From positions 3,148,183 to 3,212,182 of the forward strand of contig JAMWFC010000117.1 of the NCBI GenBank assembly GCA_027475525.1: a stretch of 64,000 bases of DNA. Reading direction: 5' to 3'. The position numbers and the translations under genes were made by a program. Shown piece after piece: positions 43,001 to 55,184 of this stretch. Every line of letters starts with the position of its first letter. Positions within the stretch are counted from its first letter, which is position 1. The notes below the pieces were generated by a model. That model made no database searches, had not been told where the DNA came from, and was given only the letters and a program-made list of their open reading frames with translations. This DNA comes from Macrolepiota albuminosa. Lineage: Eukaryota; Basidiomycota; Agaricomycetes; Agaricales; Agaricaceae.

Positions 43001-45004
43001 GAGACTGAAGCTTCGATATCTTGTGCCAACGCGGCATCTCTAAAACAAACGCGCGCTTCAACAGCCTTCTTTTTCTCCTGCTCGATAACCGCGATTTCGC
43101 CCTCCGAGGAACGCTGATTACCAATATTGGAACCGGAACCGGGAGCCTGGTGAGCCGCCCAGAGGTCGACGTTCACCTTAACTGGCACGACTTTCGTGAC
43201 GCTGTCAATGGAGGGATGTTTGGTAGCTAAATTTTCATCAGAGGTTTCTAGCTGCCCTTGGTCGGCATCACCCCGATAGGCGCGCCCTCCAATAGAACAT
43301 TGACGGAACACCATTGAGTTCTAGTGCTTCATTAGTCGAGAGTATACATTACGGAGGTGAAGGACGAATAGCTTACCTGGGTTAGGGTCCCTGTCTTGTC
43401 AGAGAAGATGTATTCAATCTGTCCAAGGTCATCCGCGAGGTTCCAGCTTCTGCAAATCGTAGCTTGCCCCGTCTTCTCGTAGTAAATGTCTCCATCGAAA
43501 TATATGAAGGCGGCCTGGCATGTGCGCACAAACTCAATTGAGATATAGAGGGAGATTGGAATGATGGCTTGGAACCTTTTCGACAGATGAGAAGGCGGAC
43601 AAGACAGGCAAAGGGGAAACGTACGTCAAGAGCGAATAAACCCATGTGATCAGGCCATTGATACGAGGATTGTCATCCGATAAAGTAGCACCATAGAGCC
43701 AGGGTGCACCCAACGGGAAGAACTTGACTTCGTTCAATGAATCGGCAATCGCGTCGACTGTGGCTATCACTACTAGGATAAGAAGGTTGGCGATGCTGAG
43801 ATGTCGTGAGACCAAAATACAGTCGGGAAATGACGGGACTCACACTTGCGGGTTCATTTGTCGCTCAACTTTGCTGCGTTTACTCGGCGTGCCTCCAGAG
43901 TTCATGACAATTTTGCTGTCCTCCCCAGTGAACATAACGACACCGATAGCCCACCGCGTGTTTTTCAAAACAGTACCCCGTAACAAAGTGACCGATAAAT
44001 CTACTGGCGATGTCTCCTCTTTATAGGTAACGTTAGCCTGAACGCGATACATGTCCACGTCGGGTCGGTCACAGTTGATTCGAAACGAGTTGTGTTTGTT
44101 CGCACACGATTCTGCATCGCGAAGGTGAGCTAAAGATGGGACACCATGTCTTGACTTGAGATTCGTCTCCCCGTCCAGATTCTTTGTTTCTACGAAGGCG
44201 ACATCTCCGTCTTCTGACGTAGCGCAGACCATGACGTCGGCCGGGATCTGTTCGTTCTCCATTATCTTCACAAAATCACCAACTTTGAGATCCTCCCATA
44301 AAATGCGTTGCCAATGTGGTCGCATCACGTTTGCTTTTTCGTCTCCGTCGTCAGGAGAGGTTCCGTCCACCTCTAAGCCGGGAGATGAGTATGCCTCACC
44401 CGTACGTGTTTGATGCCTGTTCTTCTGCCCCAGTTCAGTCAAACCACGTACAAAAGTTTTGCTTTTGCTCTCCGTAGGATTTGCATTATTCCAATCTCCA
44501 CCCGTCAGTACATTCACTGTACTATGATTGACACGCCGGTCAGATTCATGTCGTTTTATGTCTTCGTATCCGTCCTTGACAGCGGTAATTACGACGATGA
44601 TAATCAAGGGTAATATGGCGACCCCGGGCGATATCGTGGAGAAAATGCGAAAAAATTGAAGAATGGCTATGACAAGAAAAAACCTAGTAGGATTGTACAT
44701 ATAGAGCATGAAAAAGGGGAAAAAATAACATTGTGCACACGTACAAGTTTGCAATGCGCCTAAACTGTTCCAAAAGATTACGGGGCAGAAAGGTTATGAT
44801 TGTATACTTTGAGGTGATGACCTGATTGCTCGCAAAGATAAAACCTCGTTTGGGCTTGCCCTTGCGATCGAAATAGTGTTCTGGGACATTTTCGTTGACA
44901 TAGATTGTGCGCGGTGGTCCAGGCTCCCTTTTGCGGTTAAAAAGAGCTGCAAGACTGAATCCGCTGACTCGAGTATACCAACTTTTATGTGTTTTATCGG
45001 CCAT
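40094..45004 (-). CDS. P4-type ATPase (phospholipid flippase, Dnf/Drs2 family)
   Basis: The protein moves aminophospholipids from the outer to the inner leaflet of plasma, Golgi or endosomal membranes, normally with a Cdc50-type partner. It starts at ATG 45004 ([13 protein letters not shown]). It continues with the P4 N-terminal hallmark [37 protein letters not shown] and the first membrane span. The actuator motif DGETNLKSR lies near 44160. The phosphorylation site DKTGTLTQ is near 43390. The nucleotide domain has [14 protein letters not shown] and KGADNIVF, with [12 protein letters not shown] near 42230. The hinge [21 protein letters not shown] lies near 41650. The last membrane spans are interrupted by several introns at 40700-41520. 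The cytosolic tail (from [14 protein letters not shown]) ends in a basic [10 protein letters not shown]. About ten introns are needed. All catalytic motifs are intact. Substrate choice (Dnf1/2 versus Drs2) was not resolved. Confidence 0.93.
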
Positions 45005-46039
45005 GAGCAAGGAGGCAAAAAGATGGTGGAAGCAAGGTCACAGATGCATCATCAAAGTCGACCAGTGTAAGCCTTGATGGTGAGGGCGTACAGATCATCC
45101 GTAGTCGGATTTGATTCGCATCATCATGTGTAACCGCATGTGAAGCTTTGCGTTGACAAATTGAAATGACGATATGTTATGCCGTTTGGGCGCGCTTAAT
45201 GCACATTCCCATACGCTTAGATCAGGTGAGTTTTTCCCGTGTCATCACCTGTTTTCCGCGACTTCCCGCTAGCAGAATCCTTAAACACTTACACGTGCAC
45301 TTGACCCTATCGATGCATCAATGATTCGTGACGTGGATGCACTTGAATGATGTCGATGAGAGATGAGAGCGAAACCCTGAACAAGGAAGCACAGCATTTT
45401 TGATCCTCATGGACGCCGTTGATTCGGGCCGGCGCCGGGATTACACTGAATCTTTTTTGTTTCCAACGGGAGCAAATGTATTAAGCTGATCAAGCTCAAG
45501 ATTCGTTCATACGTGGCGTTCCAACAACAGACTTCAGAGTTTCTGTAAAAGTCCCACCCGCAAATATGTCGGCCCACACAATGTGCATTTAAAATGATGA
45601 CATGAGACCTCGGGCCTCACCCTCCACAACTCAACTGGAAACCCGAAGGCTTACCCTGTGAAATGTAGACTGACTTAAATGCAGTATCTGAAGAAAGGAT
45701 TATACAAAATTTTTCGTTACTCGCCGATTGACTTATTTTCGAGAAACTTTATCACCACCCATGACAGGAATATACGACCAAGAACCTAGTTTCCTTGTTA
45801 TCTCGACATGATCCGATACTTATGCTACTCAAGATGATTTATAGCGAAACTAAACTGAAACCTTGCTCATATGGCAGTTATGTCAGATAGGAGTACCGCC
45901 ACAGATCGATGTGCGCCTTTGATTCAAATCATGTGAGAAAGGGTTGGGCATATGTACAGTTGTTCGCGGACAATCTACCGTTTTAACAAGGCTTCAGGTA
46001 TACGAACACAAGATATCAGTATAAATACCACGCATCATA
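45005..46039. other. Intergenic, between the P4-ATPase start and the GH17 gene end
   Basis: About 1 kb without a supported gene; presumably promoter of the flippase gene. The plus-strand frame at 45952-46191 is the shadow of the GH17 C-terminus. Confidence 0.6.
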
Positions 46040-47439
46040 TCAACAAACTTCTAAAACATCGTTTCCCAGTGAAAACTTGCCAAAGATACCGAAACTACGT
46101 TCGTTCTCTTTATTCTTCCACATCTGGTCATCGTACTCAAAAGCATACACAGGCACTTGCAGATCGTTCTTCGACGCGCAGTTCAAATTGATAAGTGCTG
46201 TCTTTTGAGCTGTGGGAGAGGCACTACCGCTTCCATGAGCTGGGCCACGTGATGGCCATCCAGATCTTTGAACACGTTTGTTAGTGACATATACTGGTAA
46301 AAAAGGAACTTACTCTGTGATTATGATTTTCTTGCCTGGACAAGCTAATTTCAAAGTTGAAATCACTTCTTGCTCGACGAAGTTACCAGCATTCTGAGCG
46401 ACAACATTGCCGTCATAAAAGGCGCTATTATGTCCGAAACAAAAGTCAGAAATATATGTGGATTGGATGAGACAGGCGTACTGTGCATTAGCCGCAACAA
46501 AATCTCCCGCGCATAAAATTGGATTGTTGCTGTATTGCACCCAGCTATGGGCGGTAGAAACAGGCGTAAAGACACCCATAGATATCAGAAGGGCTACGAA
46601 AGGCGTATCATTAGCGATGAATTGCCTTGGCGGTACATATAATATGCACCTTTGGCGCGATGGACTTCGGAGATAATGGCGACAGGGAGGTCAATGACCT
46701 AGAAGAATAAAGGAATAAAGGCGAGGGATAGTATGAGTAAAGATGACAGCGTACCTCATTCCCGATAGTAAGACCGACAAATCTACCAGGTCCAAACCTG
46801 TGGTATGCATCACGAAATGCCCTGAGGTCATTGCTGGTTCTTTGTGTAAGAAGGTGTAATTTCTATGTTAAAATGTCGATCGCATACTCAGTGGCAGCCT
46901 TATTCGCATAAACACTCCCCTGCCAGTCAGTCCTTCAGGCATGGTGGAACACCAAACGAATCGAAGACATACTGGAATGTATATCCCTGCGAGAATTGTA
47001 AGCCCTGCATGTGCGGCTGCTGTCGATGCCCGATTCAAAGCGTCGCAATCGAATCCAATAATTCTTAGGGATTTGAAACCGCTCTTTTTTACGACATTGG
47101 CCAGTTCATTCCACTGCATGCATCAGAAAATATTAGGATACATTCTAATTTTTTACAACGAAATCAAAGTCGTCTGACCTGTGCTTGCGTTCGGCATGTG
47201 TAAGTCGATGAACCTCCAACGCCATTAGATACAGTTATCCCAGAAAAATGATTCAGGGCAAAGACACGAGTGAGACCGACAGCAATGAAGGAAAGGATAA
47301 AGGAGCTTATAATCATGGTCCAGGTCGATTTATGCACTTTGGCGCAGCTCGGGGGCCGAGCATCTGAGAGGAATTTTGAAGGCTTTATACTTGGTTGGCG
47401 TTGTCTAGGCGTGGTCCGGGAGAAGGGAAGGGTAAGCAA
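46040..47439 (-). CDS. Glycoside hydrolase family 17 protein (endo-1,3-beta-glucanase-like), membrane-anchored
   Basis: The N-terminus starts with a basic cytosolic segment (about 40 residues) and then one hydrophobic span (MIISSFILSFIAVGLTRVFAL), a type II membrane topology. The catalytic barrel begins GITVSNGVGGSSTYTCRT and continues with KSLRIIGFDCDAL and FVGLTIGNE, which carries the acid/base Glu (near 46770). SWVQYSNNPIL and FCFGHNSAFYDG follow, then IIITE-SGWPSRGP, where the nucleophile Glu codon is split by the intron ending near 46268. The end is FEYDDQMWKN and SFGIFGKFSL, with stop at 46040-46042. The family hydrolyses or transfers beta-1,3-glucan during wall remodelling. About six short introns are required. 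The ATG at 47439 is the first in frame; a downstream ATG at MIISSF is possible. Confidence 0.85.
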
Positions 47440-47640
47440 ATCCTGATAAGACTAGCATTCTCGAGCTTCTCCTAGACGAAAGGGTACCTTGCTCCTAAAG
47501 ATCGATGCAAAGTTAACTGAGCCAGTCCTCGGATGTTAGTCAGGTGTAAAGGAAGTTTGAAGTCAAACTGCCTCATGGCGTACCCCTGCTAAAATCTCTA
47601 AAACATTAAGCTTTATAAGGGGTAGTCACTACGAGTCGAG
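47440..47640. other. Intergenic, upstream of the GH17 gene
   Basis: No feature seen beyond the likely promoter. Confidence 0.5.
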
Positions 47641-48190
47641 TACAGTCGCAACAGGTGCTGGATGAAGCGACAGTACAAGTTGACGCTTGAAGAGCTTGAA
47701 GCTTGAAGCTTTGAAGTCCTGGATGACTTCATTCCGATCTTCCCGCGACGATGTCTTCACAATAATTAAGTAATAGTGCCGTATCGGAGCATAGTTCCCT
47801 CTTGCCGCAATGTCTCCTTGTAGGATTTCCGTCAGAGATCTTGAATTTCGTTCGTAATAATATCGCGTCCTCTCACGACTTTCTCTCTTCACCTTTACTT
47901 TGAGGCACGTACTAAGACTACTCTTCTTCATTATCGCTATATATGTTTCCTTTAGACGCCTTCAGCTCTGATGCTTTCTGAAAAAAAAAGGAACTGAGAT
48001 AGCCACCCACTGTCGAAGACTTGAATTTATCTGGAAAGAAGAAACAGTCTCTGAGGAGCATGAGGATCCGATTCGTCGTCTGCTCCGAGCCAAAAATAGC
48101 TCCTTGTATCGTTGGAAGACACAGATCCTCAAAAACCCTTCGTAATGTCATAACGTGAGCCTCTGTGGAACCTTGGTTGTCCAGGAACAA
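47629..48190 (-). CDS. Hypothetical protein, weak call
   Basis: Two partly overlapping minus-strand frames (48190-47918 starting MFLDNQGSTEAHV, and 47931-47629 starting MKKSSLSTCLKV) could be exons of one gene or chance frames. The first has an alternating hydrophobic pattern (MTLRRVFEDLCLPTIQGAIF) and ends in an acidic NEEE. The second is basic. No domain is recognised and no splice pair is convincing. Confidence 0.25.
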
Positions 48191-48720
48191 ACGGTCCCTC
48201 CCTAGGCGACCGTTTAATGTTTCTCCTGGACTCGCCGATCCCAGTTCAATGGACGTCGGTTTCTGGAAGTCCTCTCCTTATATGAGCAAGATAGCCAACT
48301 CAATATCGCTTGTTAACTGACAGCTCGCTCTCGTTCTCCATGGTATCAGGAAGAACTTGAATTACTGTTAAACACGTTCTCAAGATTGGGAAAGTATAAG
48401 TGAGAGCGATGTGGAAGGATGTCAGGCCCTTGTGCGTAAATAAAATTGTGGTTTTTTTGACCTATTAGAGTAATCGAGCATGATAACCCCCTCCCTACTG
48501 ATGACCTTGTAACCCACAATCTATAACCCATCGCTGAATCTAAACTCCTTCATTGTCCAATTAATAGACAGTAGTAGTCCAGTATGTAGATGGTGACAAG
48601 TTGAACTTTGAAGAAGATTAGCAACTGATGAGAACCGGTCATGGATGATAAGACGTATCAAGTTGAAGGTGAACTGATCTAGTATCAATTCTGGATAGGA
48701 TCCCTAAGGGAGGATCTTGG
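48191..48720. other. Intergenic
   Basis: No supported gene. Confidence 0.5.
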
Positions 48721-48799
48721 CGAATGGTTGGTCAAGAGGTTGGAAGAACGGAGATTGGAAACCTGGAGACGCAAAGACGCCCACAAAAGTGTCTGAATA

Positions 48800-49560
48800 C
48801 GACGTGCCATAGATGATAGATGAAAGTGACGAATCGTGATAGACTGGGCGCTGTGAAGAAGCACCGCAAAGGGGTAATATCCCGCAAAGCCAACAACACG
48901 TGAATTGACGAAGAAGTGTCAGATGAATTTTGATAGCGCAGCTTTCAAACTGCGTCGGTTTGTTATAGCTGAGGATACTGCAATGACCCGCGATTGTCCG
49001 AATTTGCGTGTCACGAATGAAAGCAAGGGACCGTTGTAGAACGAGCACTGTAGAGAGTGCTGCACCGGGGACCTGCAAAGCTAACCGAAAAAGGATTGAC
49101 CGTAGTGTCAAATAGATTTTGATTCCAACTGCGTCGGTTCGTTATAGCTGAGGATAACGCAATGACTCGCGAATGTCTGGTCCGTGTACCGTGTAGGTAC
49201 CATGATAAGAGTGGGAACTGTGAAAAGCACCGCACCAACCGAGAAAAAACTGACGTATGTCGTCAGGATAAGATGCATTTTGATGACGCAGATTCTGCGT
49301 CGGTTCGCTATAGCTGAGGTTACCGCAATGGCCTGCGTGTGTCCGAATACGATATGCATGGATCAAAGCATGGGGCCGTTATAGAATGGGCACTGTGAAG
49401 AGCGCCGCACTAGGGAATATCCTGCCAAGGTGACCGAAGGAAAATTGACGACAAAGTCGTCACATGGATTTTGATGTCGCAGATTCCGAACTGCGTCGTT
49501 TTGATGTAGCTGACGATACAGCGGTGACCTACCATTAGAACCTCGTTGGAGGTGCTATCG
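48800..49560. repeat. Diverged tandem repeat array, about four units of 165-195 bp
   Basis: The block CTGCGTCGGTTCGTTATAGC followed by TGAGGATA recurs with its GCT anchor near 48968, 49147, 49313 and 49509, giving periods of 179, 166 and 196 bp. A second block (GCACTGTAGAGAGTGCTGCACC-like) and an AAATTGACG-type block recur in the same order. Three units keep a short hairpin, CGCAG then 3-8 bases then CTGCG; one has lost the left arm. Open frames across it on the minus strand change from unit to unit, so coding is unlikely. Confidence 0.7.
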
Positions 49561-49893
49561 GTCCCATCCAGACTGGCGGTTAGACTCAGTGGAACGGGGT
49601 TAATGCGGTAAGGAAAACAAAACTAGTAAAGCGAGACTTTATATGAAGCGCAACTAAAATTGATTTCCCACGGCATTGTCGCGCCGAAGGAGAATACAAT
49701 CAACATCTGCGAGAAAATATATAGATGTAATGAAGTGCAAGGAATACTGGTACAAATTTCGAGAAAAATGACATAGTGATGTCGGTTCCGACAGGCGTAT
49801 AAAATACAAAGATTAACGATGGTATGATCGTAAGTCAACTAGTCAAGTGTATATCTTAAAAGAAGCGAAGTTCCCGAATGTGAAAAACATCTA
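49561..49893. other. Intergenic, downstream of the MFS transporter
   Basis: No supported gene; should contain the transporter 3' UTR. Confidence 0.5.
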
Positions 49894-52459
49894 TTACCGC
49901 GGGGCAGAAATCGGGGGTGGTGACTCGCCCTCTACATCGTTCGATACACGCGCCACGTCCGCGTCCGCGCCAGGAAGACGAACACATGCGAGCAAGACGA
50001 ATGAGCATGTGATCGTTGTCATTGAAAGGAAAAAAATGGCCCGCGGGAAACTTGCGACTGTCTTCGTGTATACCAAGCCGTACATCGCAGGACTGATGAT
50101 TTGTGATCTGCGTAAGCCCAAGTGTCAGTCAAATATGATTCTATCAACAAAAAATAATAATGGATGATGGTAATCTTATAGAATGAAGGACGTCTGGAAG
50201 AAGTCGAAAAAAACCGGGAGCGAAAAAACGTACGACAAAGCTTGTAGCACACTTAGTGCTCCAAAAAGCTTGCCAGACTCCGTGCCACCACGACGACGGT
50301 ACAGCGCGAGCGAGACGCTCTGCAATGCCGGATTAAGACCCGCGCCCAGACTTGCCATTATGCTGAACCCGGTAAACGCAAGTGCGGTTGGTGCCAATGC
50401 CATGAGAGTATACGAGACGACCTCAACAAAGAGTGAAACGCGCGCAAGACTGAGGTCAAAGGCTGCCGAGTGAGGCACCTTGGTCGCGGCCCCGTGTGAG
50501 GGGCCTGGCAAGAGACTCTCTGCTTCAGGACCATTGCTGGACCTAGACCTAGGTCGAGGCTTGAGTAGTTTAATGAAGCCTTTATGACAGGATGAGATGA
50601 ATCCATTTATAGGATAATAGCGAGGCCATACATGGAAGGATAATGGCCAAGAACAAGGCACGTGTGGCGCCAACAACTGTGAGGAAATAACCCAGCTGTC
50701 AGAATGGATAAACTTCATCATGTGCGAAAAGATCACTCGGAAATAAACCGACCGTTTCTGATGACCAGCCAAATGTTGCTGCTGCATACTGAAATTTGGT
50801 AGTGTATGAACCCTGATCAAATGTTCAAGTTTTCACGCATTCGCTCATAGTAGACTGCCTACCATGATCGATATTGCCAACGCATATACTCCAGCAACAA
50901 TCGTCAAGTTCCAGTCCCTTCTCCTCTTCAATGATTTTCCAACAGCGGTCGTCTCTTCAAAACCTGGCAAGAACGTGCTCAACGGAGAGAGAAATGCGAA
51001 CAGATGCCTAATGCGTATGTAGGCACCATCTGTCGTATTTCCTGCGGCGTCACGAAGTTGAGCGTTATGCTTAAGGCGCGATTGTTCCATCTGCGACCTA
51101 AGCAGAGACTCCGGAACGATAAAACATACAATAAAAGCGTAGATCATGTGTATACCGAACGCCGCGTAGAAAACGGAGAGGGCCATTCCGGTGAAGCGAA
51201 CAAGGATACTTCCAAGGAACGGCCCAATTGCCATTCCAGTAAAAAGCAGACCCAAAGCAAGCGATAAAGTCCGTGATCTACATTGTGTGAAATGTTTGTC
51301 AACATGTGTGAGAATGATATGCCCTACACAGGAAAAATGCTAACCGTGCACTTTCTGTTGTGGTATCGGCGACGTAAGCATGCATTGCGGCAATCGTTGC
51401 AGTAACACCTGCCGAAGAAGTGAATTTCTATTCATGGTCGTTAACACGTTGTGCCAACCTCCCAGGGAACCTTCAACGATAGGACCAAGGATGACAAACC
51501 AATACCCCCCTGGGAGGTATTGGAAGTTTTTGGTAGTCAGAATAAAGTTTAAATCTGTGAAAAGAAGGCCAATGACGGAGATGGAGAGGAGACGCGTCCG
51601 ACCATGTCGATCTGAGTACTAGAAGGAACATCGCACATGATCAAGCATTCTTCGCATAACGGCATAGAACGTACAGAACCCCACCAGCCTGCAGTTATAC
51701 AGCTTAGGATTCCCATCGACGTGGTATAGGCTGTAACCTCATGTTAGCCTCATGTAGCCAAACGCGTACTGATATTTGAGCGGTAAAGACCTCCAAGCGT
51801 GAAAAATAAACAGTATGCACAAATGTCCTGTATTGAAACAGAACATGAAGTCAAACCTACCTGCGGCCAGCTTTGCCACTTCCGCTTGGACAACGGGATC
51901 TGCTGCGCATGAGCCTTCCTCAATATTGTTGTAGAACGATGTGGTGTAGACCAGTCCATGTGAAATTGGTCCGGATAAATCGTTTCCTGGGGTCGATACT
52001 ATAGGGGTAAAGAAGGAGAGATTCCATAAGTGTGAATGTGAATAAGATAAGATTGCTGCCCCTGGCGACGTACTGGGAGACATTTCTCGCTTAAGCACAC
52101 TGCAGACAATGAGAGTATAGATCTCTATCCTAGGTGCCAGGGTTGCTGACATCGCTACCGCAGTGAATGGTACTACGATGAGTAGCCTGAGACACGAGGT
52201 GAGGACCCTGTGAGCGACGAGAGAATTGAAACACGCGTCCGTACCACCAGGGCGAGGGAGTCCTGTACCACGGAAGGTGCTTATGGTATGCACGGCGGAG
52301 ATGATAGTCAGCGTCTACGTCGATTTCCTCGTGCTGGGACGCGTGAATGAACTCCTCGAGAAGCTCAGCAGCCTGCTCGCCGACTGGACCGTCAGGAAGG
52401 ATAAGGGTCTCTGGGTTTGGAACGGCGGGACCTGGGGAGGGCGAACCACGGAGGGACAT
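49894..52459 (-). CDS. Major facilitator superfamily transporter
   Basis: It starts at ATG 52459 (MSLRGSPSPGPAVPNPETL) with a cytosolic acidic N-terminus (EEFIHASQHEEIDVDADYH) before the first span (LRLLIVVPFTAVAMSATLAPRIE). The signature loop between spans 2 and 3 reads YSDRHGRTRLLSIS (near 51600). Later spans include FQYLPGGYWFVILGPIVEGS and TIAAMHAYVADTTTESAR, which carries the conserved segment of this fungal group. The second half starts around 50820 with a Ser-rich cytosolic loop (KLLKPRPRSRSSNGPEAESLL) and continues with SIMASLGAGLNPALQSVSLAL. The last span is FPRAIFFLSMTTITCSFVLLACVRL before an acidic tail. Around seven to nine introns. It resembles tetracycline/multidrug-type proton antiporters; the substrate cannot be told. 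It shares a 184-bp promoter with the GMF gene. Confidence 0.85.
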
Positions 52460-52643
52460 GATAGTGGTTCCAGGCCAAACCCACGACCTAGGGACATGAT
52501 AATTAATCCCTATATACGATATGTCGCCGCGTGCCGTCATCGAAATTATCTCATCTTGGGGGTTTATCTTATCAGATCTGGGCAGATTCTATCTTGGCGC
52601 GTATCAATATCAATATTGTTACCATTCTTTCGACTTGTCACCC
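52460..52643. promoter_or_regulatory. Divergent promoter shared by the MFS transporter and GMF genes
   Basis: Only 184 bp separate the two divergent ATG codons (52459 minus, 52644 plus). The spacer is AT-rich with ATTAATCCCTATATACG as a TATA-like patch. Any regulation must be packed in this short space or extend into the genes. Confidence 0.5.
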
Positions 52644-53212
52644 ATGGTCGGTCTTTATTAGTCTGGCTGCCCCGTCTCATTGACCTCTTCAAAGTCCCAA
52701 ACCGTCGATATCCCACAATCTATCAAGGATACCCTTCGCAAGTTCAGGTTTGCACGGAGAAGTTCAGGCAGCGCGGCTCTGATCATTAAGATCAACAAGT
52801 CGAAGCTCACCCTCGAGGAAGTAGAGCAATTCGATGATATTAGCATCGAAGAACTGGCAGAAGGTGAGCAGTGTGCCAAAAGCCTGTTTAAATCTTGACC
52901 CATATGGTAGAGCTGCCGGAAAATTCGCCTCGTTATGTCTTGTTGTCGTATGAGTTGAACCACAGCGACGGCCGCAAATCATTTCCTCTCGTCCTCATTA
53001 ACTGGGCACCCATCACGAGCGAGATTAGTCTATTAACTCTCCATGCCAGCGCTTTCCTCAATTTTCAGACGACGGTAAGCCAGGATCACGGTTAATTGTT
53101 TTCTATCACGTCAATGGAGATACAGGCCGACGTGAGCAAGGTTGTCGAAATTCGGGACGGGCCTGAAGGATTAACGAAAGAGATCATTGACGCAAAGTTG
53201 CTCTCTGGCTGA
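52644..53212 (+). CDS. GMF1: Glia maturation factor homologue (ADF-H domain actin regulator)
   Basis: Four exons: 52644-52646, 52695-52863, 52911-53074 and 53126-53212, 423 bp in total and 140 residues, the usual GMF length. The first exon is only the ATG; splicing gives MSQTVDIPQSIK, which matches the family N-terminus, whereas the unspliced frame has no ATG. Motifs of the cofilin-like fold are LRKFRFARRSSGSAALIIK, FDDISIEELAEELPENSPRY and LLSYELNHSDGRKSFPLVLI with the conserved DGR. The end is KVVEIRDGPEGLTKEIIDAK. GMF binds the Arp2/3 complex, not actin itself, and promotes debranching of actin networks. All splice junctions keep frame, so the gene appears complete. It converges with GPI14. 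Confidence 0.93.
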
Positions 53213-53366
53213 ACAGGGCTACACGTCTTCAAAGTTATAGATCTCCTTGTGTAGTCTTCCAGACCCTGTGGTTTTGTATTACATATAATATATTGATATC
53301 GATAAATCTAAGTTACAGTCCTGTTAAAGCAATCCAAATGCTCTGGAAAAACAATACCTTCATTTA

Positions 53367-54885
53367 TCAGGAAATATAGTCGCCCATTATGCCTCCAAGC
53401 ACCCATGCATTTCCAAGCACATACACCAAACTCCTAACCCACAGTCCAAAGAATACATTTTCGCCAAGGAACTCAAGCCTGTACGCGTGAGCCAACCAAA
53501 GTGCCTGTGTCCCCACCCATACAACGATATAGGCTAGGGCGCGTCTTCGAGTTGTAGCTAGTCGTGGGAGGAGCAGCGGTAGAAAGAGGAGATACCACAG
53601 GAAATACTACCCGACCATGAGTCCTCGTGTCGTTAGTCATGATTAGGTAACTCACTTGAGATGTGCAGACTTTGTTGAATATTACGAACACGACTGTTTG
53701 TATGAACCAAGTAAACGGTAGATCCCGCGAACGTCGTCCAAAAGCGAGGCCTGTGCCTACAGCCAAGCCCATCTGTGGCACGAAGCTCGCCAGTGGTGAG
53801 CGTACAATACGAATCCATAGGTCAGTCTGCCTTGCTGTAACAACAGGTGCAGGGTATGTGAGATACGTGAGATAGAAATATGGCGAGAAATTGTGGCGAT
53901 GGTCGAGTCGGTGGGCATGGTAGATGTAAGATTCGTACAGGAACGGGTAGCCCCAACTGTCCCACGAACACTCAGTACTTAGAAGAGATGATAAACGAAA
54001 TAGTCCTCACATGGAATAGCAGACGCCTCCGAGCATGAAAAATGTTCCTGCACTTATTACCGCAAACCTCACTGTTTGAGCATTCACCAACGCGTGTATG
54101 TAGCCCTTCCATCCTGTTGCTCTCTTTGCACCTCCAATAACCCCCAAACACGCTACGCCATAGATGACAGGATAGATCTTCCAATGGGTGCTGAATCCCA
54201 GTAGGACGCCCGCAGCGTCCCACCGACCGCGGAGAGCAGTATAGAGGGTAAGTAGAACGAGTGAGGCAAGGACCGACTCTGACGATCCGCGCGTTGAGAT
54301 GGAGAATACGAGAGGGTTAAGGAGGTGCAGGGCGCTGTAGAGAGTTGCCTGAGCTTTTAGTTTCCGCTCTAGTAGTTTCTTTTGTTCCAGGGTTGGTCTG
54401 TCCTCGGGTTTCGTATGGGTTTGTCGAACATTTGAGAGAAGTAGACTGTATATGAGCACGCCATTGAGGATGTCACAGGCTGCGAAGAGGTACTTCCCGA
54501 ACGCAGGATAATACCAGACGTTCGGCGCCAGCAACAGCGCGAGGAGGGGGGTATAGCGATAGGTCTCTCGAGTATAAGGGCTGTGAATACATTCGTCAGA
54601 TTTCTTTGCTCTCTACACGTCATATCAAGAACATGAACGCACTCACTCGCCAATTGACTTCCGCAACTTAGGTATATACCGCGTCAGTGGTCCCTGCGCG
54701 TAATTTGAGGGCCCAGGATGTAGGACGAAGCGGGCAGCATCACTAAAAACACAGTAGTCGATGTCCGTATACTTAACGACAGAGTGCTTGTCGTGCCATT
54801 CGCTATAAATAATCAGACCTACCCGAAGTAGGATAGATAGAACGATAATCGTGCGGAAGGAAGGGAGACGGAGGCCCAAAATCAT
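53367..54885 (-). CDS. GPI14: GPI mannosyltransferase I, catalytic subunit (PIG-M type)
   Basis: This ER membrane enzyme adds the first mannose, from dolichol-phosphate mannose, to the GPI anchor precursor. The start is MILGLRLPSFRTIIV at 54885, with the first span followed by the luminal loop YTDIDYCVFSDAARFV, which carries the catalytic D-x-D. Then come YRYTPLLALLLAPN and KYLFAACDILNGVLIY. NPLVFSISTRGSSESVLASL and FSTHWKIYPVIYGVA, both family signatures, follow. Next are WGYPFLYESYIYHAHRLDHR and NFSPYFYLTYL, then FNKVCTSQYFLWYLLFLPLL. The end is GGIMGDYIS before the stop at 53367-53369. Five or so introns lie between these blocks. All signature segments are present. It overlaps no neighbour and lies 154 bp from the GMF stop. 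Confidence 0.93.
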
Positions 54886-55184
54886 GGTGACATAAATTCA
54901 AAAGAGATTTCATGAGTTAATGACCCTGGCTTTTACTCTGTGACTACGAATATCTAATCTAACCTCATTGATTCCATCACTACCAGATTGTAGTACTACA
55001 AATAACGTGTCGAGAAATTCAAAAGATACGCAAAGGATTGAAAAGTGTGTGCATTAGTTCATGAGACTAACACAGAACGGGTTTTCAGCCACAAGGTCAT
55101 TCAGTACAAAACGGATCCAGGCAAGGACGTTAGTCCATATATTTTCAAATCTGGTCAAAGTGTTAGTGTCAAGCCCATAAGATG
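54886..55184. other. Intergenic between GPI14 start and SAR1-B end
   Basis: No gene. Promoter of GPI14 and 3' UTR of SAR1-B. Confidence 0.5.
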
